A DNA stretch of 64,000 bases from Epiperipatus broadwayi (lineage: Eukaryota; Onychophora; Udeonychophora; Euonychophora; Peripatidae). Under the pieces are notes generated by a model. It saw nothing but the letters and a program-made list of their open reading frames with translations. It was not told the DNA's origin and made no database searches. Where the stretch lies: positions 372,001 through 436,000 of the forward strand of contig JAQFVV010006342.1 in the NCBI GenBank assembly GCA_028023455.1, read 5' to 3'. The translations under genes were made by a program, and so were the position numbers. Positions 36,531 to 48,783 of this stretch are shown piece after piece; within the stretch, counting starts at the first letter, position 1, and every line of letters begins with the position of its first letter.

Positions 36531-37535
36531 CTGTAGAAAAATTCATATATTAAAATTATGATTTAACTGAATTCTATTAGAACATTGGTTGAGGTTGACT
36601 TAGATCCCATAGCTGTTGGATATATTTATTAATGTGCGGAAAGTAGCAGTTAAAAGTTCGTATATTTTAATAATTTGCTGCGTATTATAAGCTTGCAATA
36701 TTATATTTGTAAAAAATAAAACTGCATATCTTTTTTTAAAAATATATTTTACATGTATTAGTTAACTTTAAATAAATGTTAAGACTTTTATTTAAAGTAA
36801 AAATATACAGAAAAGAGAAAACAATTATAATTGTCAAATTATGTGGTTAGTTAAGTATATTGCTTGTGAAGGCTAATAAAATCTAAAATATTATATGAAA
36901 TAAAGCAAATAATTAAATTTTATAAGTCAAGTTAAAATGAATTACTAAATAAACAATTATTTAGTCAACCAGTCTATATATAGAGTCAAGGAACTGTTAT
37001 GTTACTTTTCAAAAAATATGAATAGGTGGATATATAAAGTTTTACAATATTAATTAACTGTCAATGTTTTGGGGAAATCAACTGAAAAATATATTGAAAA
37101 GATTGTTGTTGGAACTGAAAAGACTAATACCATATTAAAAATGTTGATTCTAAAATAATAACTGGAAGATACTGAAGGATCAACCACAAGAAAAATTGTA
37201 AGCATTAGTATAATCTTTCTCTTAAGTTAAAAAAAAAGGCAATGAATTCAATATTATACTTTTTTCCCTCTCAATTTTTTCTAACTATCTAATCAACATG
37301 TGATATTTTATGTATATGAAGATGTCTATTTAAACTGCCATCTAAAAAGGAACATATTAAATAAAGAATTACAAAGAAATAATTTTAAAAAACTTTAAGG
37401 AACTTAAACCAACATCCTCAAAAAGTTACATAGAAATCCAGAGAAATTAATAATCAAGAACATTTCAAGATTAAATAACATGGGACCATCTAGTCATTAC
37501 ACAGCAAGTAAACAACTTAAGTTTTTTATTTATAT

Positions 37536-37537
<2 letters not shown>
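36531..37537. other. AT-rich DNA without recognised gene
   Basis: Nothing supportable. Confidence 0.5.

Positions 37538-37615
<78 letters not shown>
37538..37615. repeat. TA microsatellite at the LTR-element insertion site
   Basis: About 75 bp of TA directly before the 5' LTR. After the 3' LTR the sequence resumes ATATATATATA, so the LTR element sits inside a TA array. Confidence 0.9.
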
Positions 37616-37618
<3 letters not shown>

Positions 37619-39292
37619 ACCTATATTGATATAGGCACATATAATTTTATCTAAAATTATATTATTACAATAATCGTTCATAAAAGAAAAACATAAAATT
37701 AAACGTTGAAGAGTTTATTGCAGTTTGTTTTAGAAAAGGATAAGAATCAAATAGTTTTCTAGCGTTAGTTTTGAAATAAAAAAAGCTACAATCAATTAAT
37801 CAGAAGGGGAGAGGGGTGTTTCGTTAGAGAAATTAAACTAAGGGTTATAAAAGGAAGTAAAGAGTTTTTATTAGTATTCGTAAAAATATAATTTATAAAG
37901 TTAAAACATACAAATCTCTTTTCATTCAAGTTTAATTAAAGAAAAAAAATAATGTTAAAACTAAATAGTAAATTGTATTAAAAATATATGTGCGTATATA
38001 TGTGCGATTTGTAAATAAATAAAAATGTATGCGAAATAAAAGAAGATTATCATTAAAAACACGGCAATGGTTATTAATAAAATAAAACAACACGTTTATC
38101 AAATGATTATCACCGGAAATATTTCGACAACACATTGCAGATATAAATAGACTTTTTTATCGGACAGTGAGGCAGTTCACAAAGTAATTGAGTAGTGCAG
38201 TTCACAAATTAATTGAATCAGTTGAGTTAATTATATCCAGAAACAAAATGCAGTGCTGAGAAGATTTTGGGAATTCATGCCTCTCCACAGCCTAAAAAGT
38301 CCGATGAAAACAGCAAGATCTGCCCGTGAAATAATGTCAACATAACATCTTAGAAAATCTCCATCAGTATCTATTTGTCTCCAATAGTAATAATCGTGAA
38401 AATCAGGAAACTCATCAAGAAAAAGTCCCAGCCGGCTGGTAAGCATTCATAATGGAAACATCCTCACTGAAAGCAGCCACCAAAGAAAACAAAATTCTAC
38501 GTCTACATTCAAAAGCCTAGGTAAAAACATTTGCTTATTTCGTTTATACTGTAATAGCCATTGCATTGCATTAATTCGTACGAATCTTTCAAGAGTCTAA
38601 TTATATGAACTTTATATCATACATAAATGAACTATTGATATATGTGATTAAATTTCAAATGCTATGTAATACTTTATTATTATTATGTGTGTACATGAGT
38701 TAATATGTGCATGATCATTATATCAATATTTATTAGTTAAATTAGAGTGTTCTGTTATTAAATCTATAGGAATATTTAAACTATTTAGAAATGTTAATTT
38801 AAAAATATGCGTGTGTTTTTATTAGAATTATAAAATGTTTAAATTTAGTAAATAAATGTTAGTTAATAAATTGTCTTTAAAATTAAACTTTATTTGTCGG
38901 TCAATTCTTTTTATCAATTCTTTTACAATTCTTCTTATAAATTCCTTTTACAATTCTTTATCAAGTCTTTTAACCACTAATTATGTATAATCTATTAGTG
39001 ATTACAAACAGCTGAGCTAGTCGTGGATTTAGGCATTGAGTTAGTGGCCATTGCTTAAAGTACGTTATTTATTCATCTTTGAATAGATAGCTGGCGCCCG
39101 TGTTTATACACAAACAAAAAAAGGTGCTTTGAACTTGGTGTTGAACTCAACAGCCGAGAAGAAGATATGTCCTGGAAATGTAATGCTAGTTATATACTTT
39201 ATAGCTATCGTTTGGGCATACATACTCTCCGAGTATGTTCTTCTCTGCCTAAGAGGCCGGTGTTTCGAATGTACATATTTGAAAACGGTTCA
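37616..39292 (+). repeat. 5' LTR, 1677 bp
   Basis: Contains a plausible TATA box (ATATAAATAG near 38140), a short duplication GCAGTTCACAAA just downstream (38173 and 38199), and an AATAAA near 38853. After that comes a CAATTCTTTT-rich mini-array (38904-38970), so U3-R-U5 order can be proposed on the plus strand. It differs from the 3' LTR at about 23 sites with no net length change. The minus-strand 71-codon frame at 38231-38446 is also in the 3' LTR, which is expected for LTR copies and is not evidence of a gene. Confidence 0.9.
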
Positions 39293-39294
39293 AA

Positions 39295-39325
39295 TGGCTT
39301 TACCCAACGTGGGCCGAACTTGTCA
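39295..39325 (+). promoter_or_regulatory. Primer-binding-site-like sequence
   Basis: TGGCTTTACCCAACGTGGGC begins two bases after the 5' LTR. TGG complements the tRNA CCA end, and CCCAACGTGGG plus the following CCGAAC resembles the complement of a tRNA-Lys acceptor and T-arm. The four bases after TGGC do not fit, so the match is imperfect. The tRNA identity is from memory of lysine-type primer sites. Confidence 0.5.
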
Positions 39326-39591
39326 TAAATGACAGTTAATTAAATACTTTGTTCTTGTTGAAAATAAAAATCTAAAAAGTTAAATTACGTATGTAAAAGT
39401 GTTTTAATTTAAAAAAAAAAAAGAATTGACCAAAATTTTTTTTTTTCGAAATGAAAAGAGATTTTGACATTTATGATATTTGGGCAGAGTTAAAGCATTA
39501 GATCGGGTAGAGAAATGACTAAAAGGGTGGAGTTAGCATGAGTTTCTGTTTTAGTAAGAAAAATAAATAAATAAGTTGTATTTAAATTTAG

Positions 39592-40473
39592 TTTAACATA
39601 AGTGCTAGAACTTTGAAATTGAAATTTTCGAAAACGGATCCGAAAGAAAACCCAATGTATTTTAAAAATCCCCAGTTAGTGGAAAAAGAGAAAGAAGAAG
39701 TATCTGAGACATGAATGATGATGAATATGATGCAAGAGTTTAAAGAAGAATTGTGTCAGAAATTTGAACCAAGCCAACAAGAGCTTAAAGCTTAATTCAA
39801 AACAGAATTGAAGGCAGAAATTAGTCAGGTTAAAACAGAAATTAAAGAACTCAGAGCAGAAGTAAGAGAAATAAGATGTGAGATAACGGTAAAGGTAGAG
39901 AAGAACCAAGAAGTTATAGAGTTAGATTTAATTTAAGAAAGTCAGGAAGTTGAGGTCACGAAAGAGGTAGAAATTGAATTAGAATCAGATAGCGTTGTGA
40001 TAAATAAAGTAGACACAAATGTAGATTAAGAAATAGAAGAAAAACATAAGTTCAAGGTAGTAGATAGTGTAGAAAAGTTTTTACAACAATTTAAAAAGGT
40101 TAAAGTAAATGTTCGCATTCACTGTAGACGTAGATTTAAAACAAAGAGAAAGCGTAAAAAAAAATATTCCCAGATTGAAGTAATTCGGAGTTTGGCTAGG
40201 TATAAAGGTTTTCTGAGTTACGAAGTCGAAAACAGAACAGAGAGAGAAAGAGATAAAGCAACAATCTTTATAGATCTGAGAATATGGAGTATAATTTATG
40301 TTAGTGAATTAGTAGAAAGAAAAAAGGAGCCGCCGGACATAGTTTAAGAGTTAGTAAACAGGCGGAATAGTAAAGGAAATAAACAAAAAGGACTGGAAAT
40401 GGACAATGAGCACGAATATGATTATTCTAAAGTAAATAAATCTAATAAATTAAATCTGAAACTTCTATTTTAA
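39592..40473 (+). pseudogene. Gag-like reading frame of the LTR element, with in-frame stops
   Basis: A single frame runs from 39592 to the TAA at 40471-40473. It is interrupted by TGA (39712) and TAA (39793, 39934, 40027, 40345) but has no frameshift. A possible start is ATG 39655 (MYFKNPQLVEKEK). The next part is strongly charged and coiled-coil-like (QEFKEELCQKFE, ELKAEISQVKTEIKEL), followed by an acidic stretch, a basic RRRFKTKRKRKKK patch and an ERERDKA region. The arrangement resembles capsid-type proteins of LTR elements, but no CCHC zinc knuckle is seen. Every stop differs from a sense codon by one transition, though that is true of all stop codons. About 290 codons overall. Confidence 0.55.
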
Positions 40474-41255
40474 ACTTAAGACAATAAATTTAAAATAATG
40501 AATAAATAATAAATGAAATGTTGTAAGTAATAATAATAACGTAGGCTTCGCAAAATAAAAGATTTTTTTTTTCTTCCATGCACATATTAATTAAGGAAAT
40601 GCTCGTAAATAAACAGTTCAAATAAATAAAAAATCAATAAAATCAAGTTAAATAAATGGGTCAAATTAATGATATAAAAGTAAAGTTGTAGATTTAAATA
40701 AATGAAAAGATAACAGAATTTCTAGAATAAAATTAAGTTAGTCAAATAGATATTTGTATAATGATGAATTGTAATAAAGTAAAACAGTTTTTTTTTCCTC
40801 TCTGAGTACACGTACGTTAATATATAAGGTAAACAAATGTTTAAAAAATAATATTGTAAGATTAAATAAAATAAAAGTTTTTTTTTTTTTAGAATATACG
40901 CATGTAAATAAAGAAGTTAAAGTAATTGTTTAAAAATAATAGTGTAATTAAATAAAGATATGGATAATGTTCATATGGGTTTAAAATAAGTATCGTAAAA
41001 CTAATATTTAAAATGTTCATACTGGTTTAAAGATAATATTATGAGATTAGTGTAAATAAATATTTTAAATAATGTTCGTAAGGGATGAGGGTAGTATTGA
41101 AATAAGTTAGATAAGGATTAAGTTTAAAGCTCCCGACTGGATAAATTCTAGTACCCACAATGGATTGGCCGGGATCATTCCTCTTTTAAAAAGTGCACTG
41201 GCAACAACCAGAGTAAGTCATAAGTCACTTTTCAGGGGAGAATCCCCATATCTCG
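40474..41255. other. Non-coding internal region of the LTR element
   Basis: AT-rich, no RT motif (no YxDD-like frame). Around 40965-41100 a degenerate tandem repeat of GATAATGTTCATA(T/C)GGGTTTAAA units occurs. Confidence 0.6.
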
Positions 41256-41260
41256 TACCT

Positions 41261-41449
41261 CGTTTTCCAAAGTGTAAGTCGGAAATGGACAGTTGAAAAT
41301 TCCTGCCATTGCAGCTGCTTAGTCAAAGTCCGATCAAGACAATTGGCAATCGTTTTCCAGGGCGTAAGTCGGAAATGGACAGTTGAAATTCCTGCCATTT
41401 GCAGCCACCTTTTCTTAGTCAAAGTCTGATCAAGAGAATCGGCAGCCAA
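41261..41449. repeat. Two tandem units of about 89 bp inside the LTR element
   Basis: CGTTTTCCAAAGTGTAAGTC... and CGTTTTCCAGGGCGTAAGTC... repeat head to tail, each ending TTAGTCAAAGTC(C/T)GATCAAGA. The 74-codon minus-strand frame here simply reads both units. Confidence 0.85.
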
Positions 41450-41678
41450 AGCTTCGTTATAAAAGATCCCTGCGCCACAAATTTAGTTTGTCCTTGTGGT
41501 CATTATCCAGGACGAACATTGTAAGCAATGTTACCAGCATAGAAAGAAGAAAAGCATAATTGGAGATTGCCCTTAGCATGGAAAAGGAAAAGATACCAAA
41601 AAGCAAACTTAGAAAGAATAATAAATTAAGATTTAATGTTGTCAGAGATAAAATGGTCAAAAATGACGCATTTTACTC

Positions 41679-41699
41679 TCAAAAGGAAGGGTGGTGTAA
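41679..41699 (+). promoter_or_regulatory. Polypurine tract of the LTR element
   Basis: AAAAGGAAGGGTGGTG ends a few bases before the 3' LTR start (TGTACC at 41700), the expected position for plus-strand priming. Confidence 0.65.
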
Positions 41700-43376
41700 T
41701 GTACCTATATTGATATAGGCACATATAATTTTATCTAAAATTATATTATTAAAATAATCGTTCATAAAAGAAAAACATAAAATTAAACGTTGAAGAGTTT
41801 ATTGCAGTTTGTTTTAGAAAAGAATAAGAATCAAATAGTTTTCTAGCATTAGTTTTGAAATAAAAAAAGCTACAATCAATTAATCAGAAGGGGAGAGGGG
41901 TGTTTCGTTAGAGAAATTAAACTAAGGGTTATAAAAGGAAGTAAAGAGTTTTTATTAGTATTCGTAAAAATATAATTTATAAAGTTAAAACATACAAATC
42001 TCTTTTCATTCAAGTTTAATTAAAGAAAAAAAATAATGTTAAAACTAAATAGTAAATTGTATTAAAAATATATGTGCGTATATATGTGCGATTTGTAAAT
42101 AAATAAAAATGTATGTGAAATAAAAGAAGATTATTATTAAAAACACGGCAATGGTTATTAATAAAATAAAACAACACGTTTATCAAATGATTATCACCGG
42201 AAATATTTTGACAACACGTTGCAGATATAAATAGACTTTTTTATCGGACAGTGAGGCAGTTCACAAAGTAATTGAGTAGTGCAGTTCACAAATTAATTGA
42301 ATCAGTTGAGTTAATTATATCCAGAAACAAAATGCAGTGCTGAGAAGATTTTGGGAATTCACGCCTCTCCACAGCCTAAAAAGTCCGATGAAAACAGCAA
42401 GATCTGCCCGTGAAATAATGTCAACGTAACATCTTAGAAAATCTCCATCAGTATCTATTTGTCTCCAATAGTAATAATCGTGAAAATCAGGAAACTCATC
42501 AAGGAAAAGTCCCAGCCGGCTGGTAAGCATTCATAATGGAAATATCCTCACCGAAAGCAGCCACCAAAGAAAACAAAATTCTATGTCTACATTCAAAAGC
42601 CTAGGTAAAAACATTTGCTTATTTCGTTTATACTGTAATAGCCATTGCATTGCATTAATTCGTACGAATCTTTCAAGAGTCTAATTATATGAACTTTATA
42701 TCATACATAAATGAACTATTGATATGTGTGATTAAATTTCAAATGCTATGTAATACTTTATTATTATTATGTGTGTACATGAGTTAATATGTGCGTGATC
42801 ATTATATCAATATTTATTAGTTAAATTAGAGTGTTCTGTTATTAAATCTATAGGAATATTTAAACTATTTAGAAATGTTAATTTAAAAATATGCGTGTGT
42901 TTTTATTAGAATTATAAAATGTTTAAATTTAGTAAATAAATGTTAGTTAATAAATTGTCTTTAAAATTAAACTTTATTTGTCGGTCAATTCTTTTTATCA
43001 ATTCTTTTACAATTCTTCTTATAAATTCCTTTTACAATTCTTTATCAAGTCTTTTAACCACTAATTATGTATAATCTATTAGTGATTACAAACAGCTGAG
43101 CTAGTCGTGGATTTAGGCGTTGAGTTAGTGGCCATTGCTCAAAGTGCATTATTTATTCATCCTTGAATAGATAGCTGGTGCCCGTGTTTATACACAAACA
43201 AAAAAAGGTGCTTTGAACTTGGTGTTGAACTCAACAGCCGAGAAGAAGCTATGTCCTGGAAATGTAATGCTAGTTATATACTTTATAGCTATCATTTGGG
43301 CATACATACTCTCCGAGTATGTTCTTCTCTGCCTAAGAGGCCGGTGTTTCGAATGTACATATTCGAAAACGGTTCA
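41700..43376 (+). repeat. 3' LTR, 1677 bp
   Basis: Same length as the 5' LTR. By eye about 23 differences: 21 transitions and 2 transversions, with about 14 being CpG in one copy and TpG or CpA in the other. Examples are around 38114, 38124, 38275, 38345, 38503, 39027 and 39092 of the 5' copy. The low divergence indicates a fairly recent insertion. Confidence 0.92.
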
Positions 43377-43855
43377 ATATATATATATACTCACCCACTT
43401 CAAATAGATATTTGCTTATCTAGTTTATATATATAATAAGACCAATATTCCTAATTTAGATATGGTTAAAAAGTTTTATTTTTGTTGTTTAATAATTTAT
43501 AGCCAAAAAATATATAATTTCATTTTTTATTATTGATATTTAATATTTATCTGTATCTTAGCCTACTTTCATTGATTTGCATAGCATGTTTGATCAACTT
43601 GCACTATACAAGCTTATTATAGTAGTCATTTTATTAATTAGATAAGTTGATAATAAATTTTACTATTATAAAGAAAGGTAAAATAGTATGCTTGAAAGCT
43701 TAGATCAATTAAAAATTTATTATATTAGTTCATATATATATCTTGTGTAATGGATACGATGTCTTGAGATGAACCTGGGGTGATAGAAAATCATCATCAT
43801 TAATCCCAAGTCAATGATATAATACAAAATTAAATATAAAAGCAATAAGCATTTT
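43377..43855. other. AT-rich DNA without recognised gene
   Basis: Begins with the remainder of the TA array split by the LTR element. Confidence 0.5.
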
Positions 43856-43859
43856 ATAA

Positions 43860-44480
43860 TGAATATGAGGAGCAAAAAAGATCAGCATAGAACTAACTAT
43901 AAGTAATGGTAAATTTACCAGTGTTACTCAAAAGTAATAATAATCATTCATCATTATGAATGATCAATAATAAAATCAACAGTTAATCTTGTGACTGGAT
44001 TTGAAATGGATCTATTATAGACCAAGCTAATTATTTAGCCCTTGGCAAACTTGGAGTAGATTTTACAAAGAATAATTTGTATGCACAAACTTGTGCTAAT
44101 CCATAAGAATATAACAATTAAAAAAATAATGTTGGGATATTAAAACATGCTGATCATCATCAATGCTTTGGCTACTGAGTATCATTAATATACTGGCCAA
44201 CTATAAACTTAATTTCTAAATAAATAATTAAAGTGAAATGTAGTGCATAGACTTTAAAGGATCTTTCTTTGCACCAATTCAGGATTATCTGGATGTCTAA
44301 AAATACTAAATATAAACACTTATTATATAGCAGACCATTATGCACAAATTTAGCTCAATCAGCAAAAGCTCTATAATTGTTAGTGTGTGCAAGAGATATA
44401 ATACAAGCATATATTTTACAACTATTTTAGGATTGAATAAATTCATTGGAATAACTTTAACAATGAAATATAAATTTATT
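43860..44480 (+). repeat. Dispersed repeat D, copy 1
   Basis: Shares order and landmarks with 55915-56470: CATTATGAATGATC, CAACAGT(T/C)AA, AAACATGCTGATCATCATCAATGC, ACTGGCCAACTATAAACTTAA and CAAATTTAGCTCA. It is diverged, with several indels. No coding frame. Confidence 0.75.
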
Positions 44481-44737
44481 AATTAGAAATAATAAAATAA
44501 AATTAAAGTCGCTGAGTATACTATAAATATAAATTTGGCATTCTGATTTTAATTAATAGAAAAAACAATCAGCTGTCATATTGTGATTTATAAATATCTC
44601 AATAGATTTACATAAAACACTTATATATCAGCACACAGATGTGTCTGTATAAAAAAAATTACATATCATAATTGTGATAAACTAACAATAAAATTCAATA
44701 ATTCATTTTAATAATTCATAAAATATGATTGATTTTA

Positions 44738-44778
<41 letters not shown>

Positions 44779-47700
44779 AGTCTACATGACATGCATCTAT
44801 ATAAGCCCAGATTAGTTAATAAAATAAACTTATTAAACCATACTATGTTTTCAAAAAACATAATTAATTCAATGTCAAAAACATATATACATAACCAATA
44901 CACACATATGTGCATATTACTACTATCTTTTTGTTAATCTAAGTTATTGGTACATTTTAAATAAATGTTATCTTTTTCCTTTAACACATATATATATATT
45001 GAAGCTGTGCATATATATATATATAAATATATATATGCTGGCTTCACCATTCATTGTGGACTAACTAAGACCCTAAGTCCAACCACAGTGAATGTATGTT
45101 TCTTTTTCGAACTAAATTTATCATTTTCTCAAATAGTTGCCTAAATTAAAGAAGGAATTGTGTTAAAGAGAAAAGATTTAATAAAATAAAATATAGAAAG
45201 TTAAAATTATATTTGCAACTATTTTTAAAATATATGTTGGAAGAATTCGATAAGATAAATTTTCTTAATTAAATAGAATCCATTAAGAAAAGAAATTTAA
45301 TTAATAAAACATTTTTCTGAATTAGATAAAAAATAGATAACAGGAAAAATTTGAAACAATGGGCATGATTCACTACTAATTAGCAGATTAAAAACATAAT
45401 GGAAAAAAGGGTATAAATAAAGAACTTTTCTTTTGTTCTTGGTCTTATGCTTGCGGGTAATCTGTGCTGAAGGTCAGAGAGAAATCTTAAGAATTTTGTT
45501 GGAAGAAATTTTGCTGAAAGATTGGACAATATAGCGAACTCTTGCTTGCTGTACTTACTTCAAGCTGCACTCTATTCTTTCAGCATATAAATAAAAAAAT
45601 CCAGAAATGTGTTGCTCTGCAAAAATGCAGGGGTAACCTCTTTGCCTTCGCTCTCCTGAGCCATTCATGAGGCCGGAGTTCTAATCATGTAAGCCAGCCA
45701 GAGAACTAAAGTGTCTGCCCTGTATCCGTGAATATCTGCCCTCAAACCTGGAAAAACAAAGTTGAAAAACCGAGAAGACTTGCAGTAAACCTCTAATGAA
45801 CTCATCTTGACCCACCCCATCTAGTTACCAGTAACATTACCATAAATTAACAAAAAAATCTCTTTGTAATTTACAAATTCACTCTAGCTAGAATTATGTT
45901 TTTCTATATATATGTTTTTTTTTAAATCTATGTGTTCGTATCTTGTCAAATTATATTTCATTAATTGCTTTCTTTTCTTTTTTTTTATATCGTAATGGGA
46001 GGGGTTATTATATATAATGGCGGCCATAGTTCTTATTAATTTAATTGAAAAATACTTCGTTTAACTTTCCACCATTATACTCCTGTAATTAAGTTATTTA
46101 ATTTATATAAATATTTATTTAGAAAGAAAAGGAAGCAAATCATAGAAAGTGCAAAACTCTATTTTAAAATCAAGATTTAAATTGCTAAATATTCTATTAT
46201 AAAACTTTCCAAACTTTAACTTAGTTTTATATATATATATAAAAGAAAGATCCTTATCAAATGCCATTATATTTTAGTCAATGAAGGGTTACAAATTTAA
46301 AGTTATATTTTGAAGAGCGTGAAATAAAACGTTCACATTTATATTTTAGTAATAAGAGAGAGTACATTTTGACAATATGTATTAAAAATTATTAAATAGC
46401 ATTGACTCTGGGGTGTGTTGGTTAAACTTCAACTAAATCAATAAAATATCTGCCCTCTTGTTTTAGTGATCTGAATTTTATAAAAGGGAAGTTACTATTT
46501 TTCTGTGGATTTTCAGTGATAGTTGAGCTTTCTTAATATATATATTTTGCAGAGGGTTTCTTTTTTAAATTTAAAGGTCGTTGACCGTATTTATATGATA
46601 TCGTGCCTCGGGTGATCTACTGGGCCGCTCAGCATATATTACAGTGCTTCTTTTTGCCAAGTTCGCTTAGGTTGACATACCTACATTTGGATCTTCTTAA
46701 AATAAATAAAAATGTTCTGGATCTCATGTCAATCTCAGTCCTTTCAATGTACGTAACTGGACATAAGCAACAAAAAAACTCTGATCCTGAATCCGGGTCA
46801 CGCATTTAGCGAATGGGTTCCATTTTTCTCTCCAACCTAGTTTAGAGATGGAGAGCTATCTGGTCTTGTGTTAACCTCTTGGTAACTGTTATGTCTCGAG
46901 CCTCACAGCCCACTATATGCTATCGCCTTTGTGCATGGTCTTGTATATTTATATTTATTAGGAAATCTTTCTCAAAATCTCATAGAAATGTTTCAATTAT
47001 GGCTGGAAATTCTTGCTGGGGTCACTTTATCATTCTTCTTAAATCATAAGTAGGGCTGTGATTTAAACCTGTCCAAAGTGTTTAGTTGAGTTTGACCACC
47101 TAGTTATTTCTATGTTCTCCAACCACAGAGTTAATGAATCATGTCTCTCTCTCTCTTGATTTCTTTTACGTAACACTTCCATTGGCTGGAATATTTTAAA
47201 GAAGAAATTATAACGTAAAAAATTTTGTCTGTTCTTATCATTACGATCAATGGATCTTTCATATATGTCTATCCGGTTGCAGTGAAAATAACCTGCGACA
47301 CTATTAATAAAGCATTGTGTGAATTATTTTAATGTCAATAATAAAAATTTCTGTTATCTTTCATTCACTATAAATAAAACCACTTAGTATTGTTTTTCTT
47401 TTGTGACATACGTATGTACATCTGCTCATTATATATGTAAAAATTCCTTTTTGTGGTCTCTTCTCTCTCTGCCCACCGGGCATACATTAAGATTAAATTC
47501 TAGTGAGGTTCAAGGAGTAAGCCACTTAGTAGCAATCTAGAGGAGTAGATGAGGTTCGAACCCCCTCTATATGCATCTCTAGGTTAGGTTAAAGCAGCTC
47601 TACTTTTCTTACCATTACAATATATATATATTGCAACCCTCCCCAACACCTCTTCTACCTTTCTTATCAACAAATACCTGGAGATGCCATTTCTATTGAT

Positions 47701-48688
47701 CATAAAATAAACTACTAATCTGATCTCACTTTTAAATTATTAATGAGACTCTTAAAATGATATCCTACCTTAGCTTAGCTCAGTTGGGGGTTATAAAGAT
47801 CTATACGGTGTAAAATGTATATTAGATATGGGAGGAAACATTATGAATAATAGGAACAAAACATCTATTAAGTTCGAAAATAATTAAGTAATTGGAATTG
47901 GTAAAGTTCTACCATTTAAATTGACAAGTTATAGCCTATACTTCATCTCCTCCTATCATCCATATGCATTGAACAAACTCTACTGTGTGATAAAATTAAA
48001 TTAATAAAATATGCTGATTAACTATACTGTATGATAAGTCAACGTTAAATACAAAATAAAATATAACATTACTTAACTTTTAATTGTACAGTAATTTAAA
48101 ATAAGTAACTGAATTAATGTCTAATCTAAATATTAAGGGAATATCTCAGGGGAATTAATTTATTGCATGACTTAATTTAAATATATACTTTCCAACAACT
48201 ACTAGCTACTATCATAAAAGTAATGACATAAATTAAGCATTATTCTAATAAAAATGGTAGTAGTTAGATAATGAAAGAAATAGGGTGCATTTTGATTTTA
48301 ATTCATCATCTAAATAATAACCGAATGACAAAATTTTCAGAGAATCATTAAATAATCAAATATTTCATATGGTGTTTGGATCAAGAAAAGCAACATCCTC
48401 AGATCTGGACATATTCATCATTAAATTATGGGATAGTGCAACCATATCATATTGGATATGTAGTTATGTGTGTGCATATGTGGAGACATATAACATGAAC
48501 AAATGTCAAAGAAGAATTCTAAAAACAGCTTTAAATAAATAAAACATTTATTACAAGATAGTTAAATAAACATTTGGTTTTATAGTTTACGTGTATACAT
48601 ATTTTGAGAATAATTCCAACATCAATGATTAAATAGTCTACATGAAACTAAATAACATAAAAATAAACTTTTTGTATTTTGTTTTAAC
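44481..48688. other. Unassigned region with two less AT-rich patches
   Basis: Patch one (about 45430-45840) and patch two (about 46530-47600) have noticeably more C and G. They could be parts of old retroelement LTRs or unrecognised transcripts, but I found no TG...CA boundaries with duplications and no exon. A GAGGTTCGAACCCCCTC site near 47550 is palindromic and resembles a B box. A TG run lies at 44752-44778. Confidence 0.45.
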
Positions 48689-48689
48689 A

Positions 48690-48783
48690 TAAGTCAGCTA
48701 TCAGTGCATTTTGATTGACTTATAAAAGAAACATTATAATGCTAGTACTAAAATAATAAAATACGAAACTAAACTTCTTGGTA
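48690..48783. repeat. Satellite-like unit left of the inserted transposon
   Basis: TCAGCTATCAGTGC ... AACATTATAATGCTAGTACTAAAATAATAAAATACGAAACTAAACTTCTTGGTA matches the units at 49978-50207. The next unit is displaced by the 1192-bp insertion. Confidence 0.7.

Larger units (their letters stand above)
37616..43376 (+). mobile_element. LTR retrotransposon, non-autonomous, 5761 bp
   Basis: Two LTRs of exactly 1677 bp flank a 2407-bp internal region. Ends are TGTACC...GGTTCA, a short imperfect inverted terminal repeat with the canonical TG...CA. The element lies in a TA array, so the target duplication (ATAT or TATAT) cannot be fixed. A primer-binding-site-like sequence follows the 5' LTR and a purine tract (AAAAGGAAGGGTGG) precedes the 3' LTR. 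Inside is a gag-like frame with stops but no protease, RT, RNase H or integrase motif, so mobility would depend on another element. Ty3/gypsy-like organisation is inferred from structure only. Confidence 0.88.

Noticed and set aside
39712-40347. In-frame stops of the gag-like frame taken as proof of C-to-T hypermutation or stop-codon recoding
   Set aside because: Every stop codon is one transition from CAA, CAG or CGA, so the pattern is not diagnostic; the LTR comparison is the better test.
41225-41449. 74-codon minus-strand frame with internal repeat
   Set aside because: It reads two tandem DNA units inside the LTR element; no known domain.
38231-42530. Identical minus-strand 71-codon frames at 38231-38446 and 42315-42530
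   Set aside because: They lie at the same place in the two LTRs, which were identical when inserted, so their conservation is not evidence of selection.
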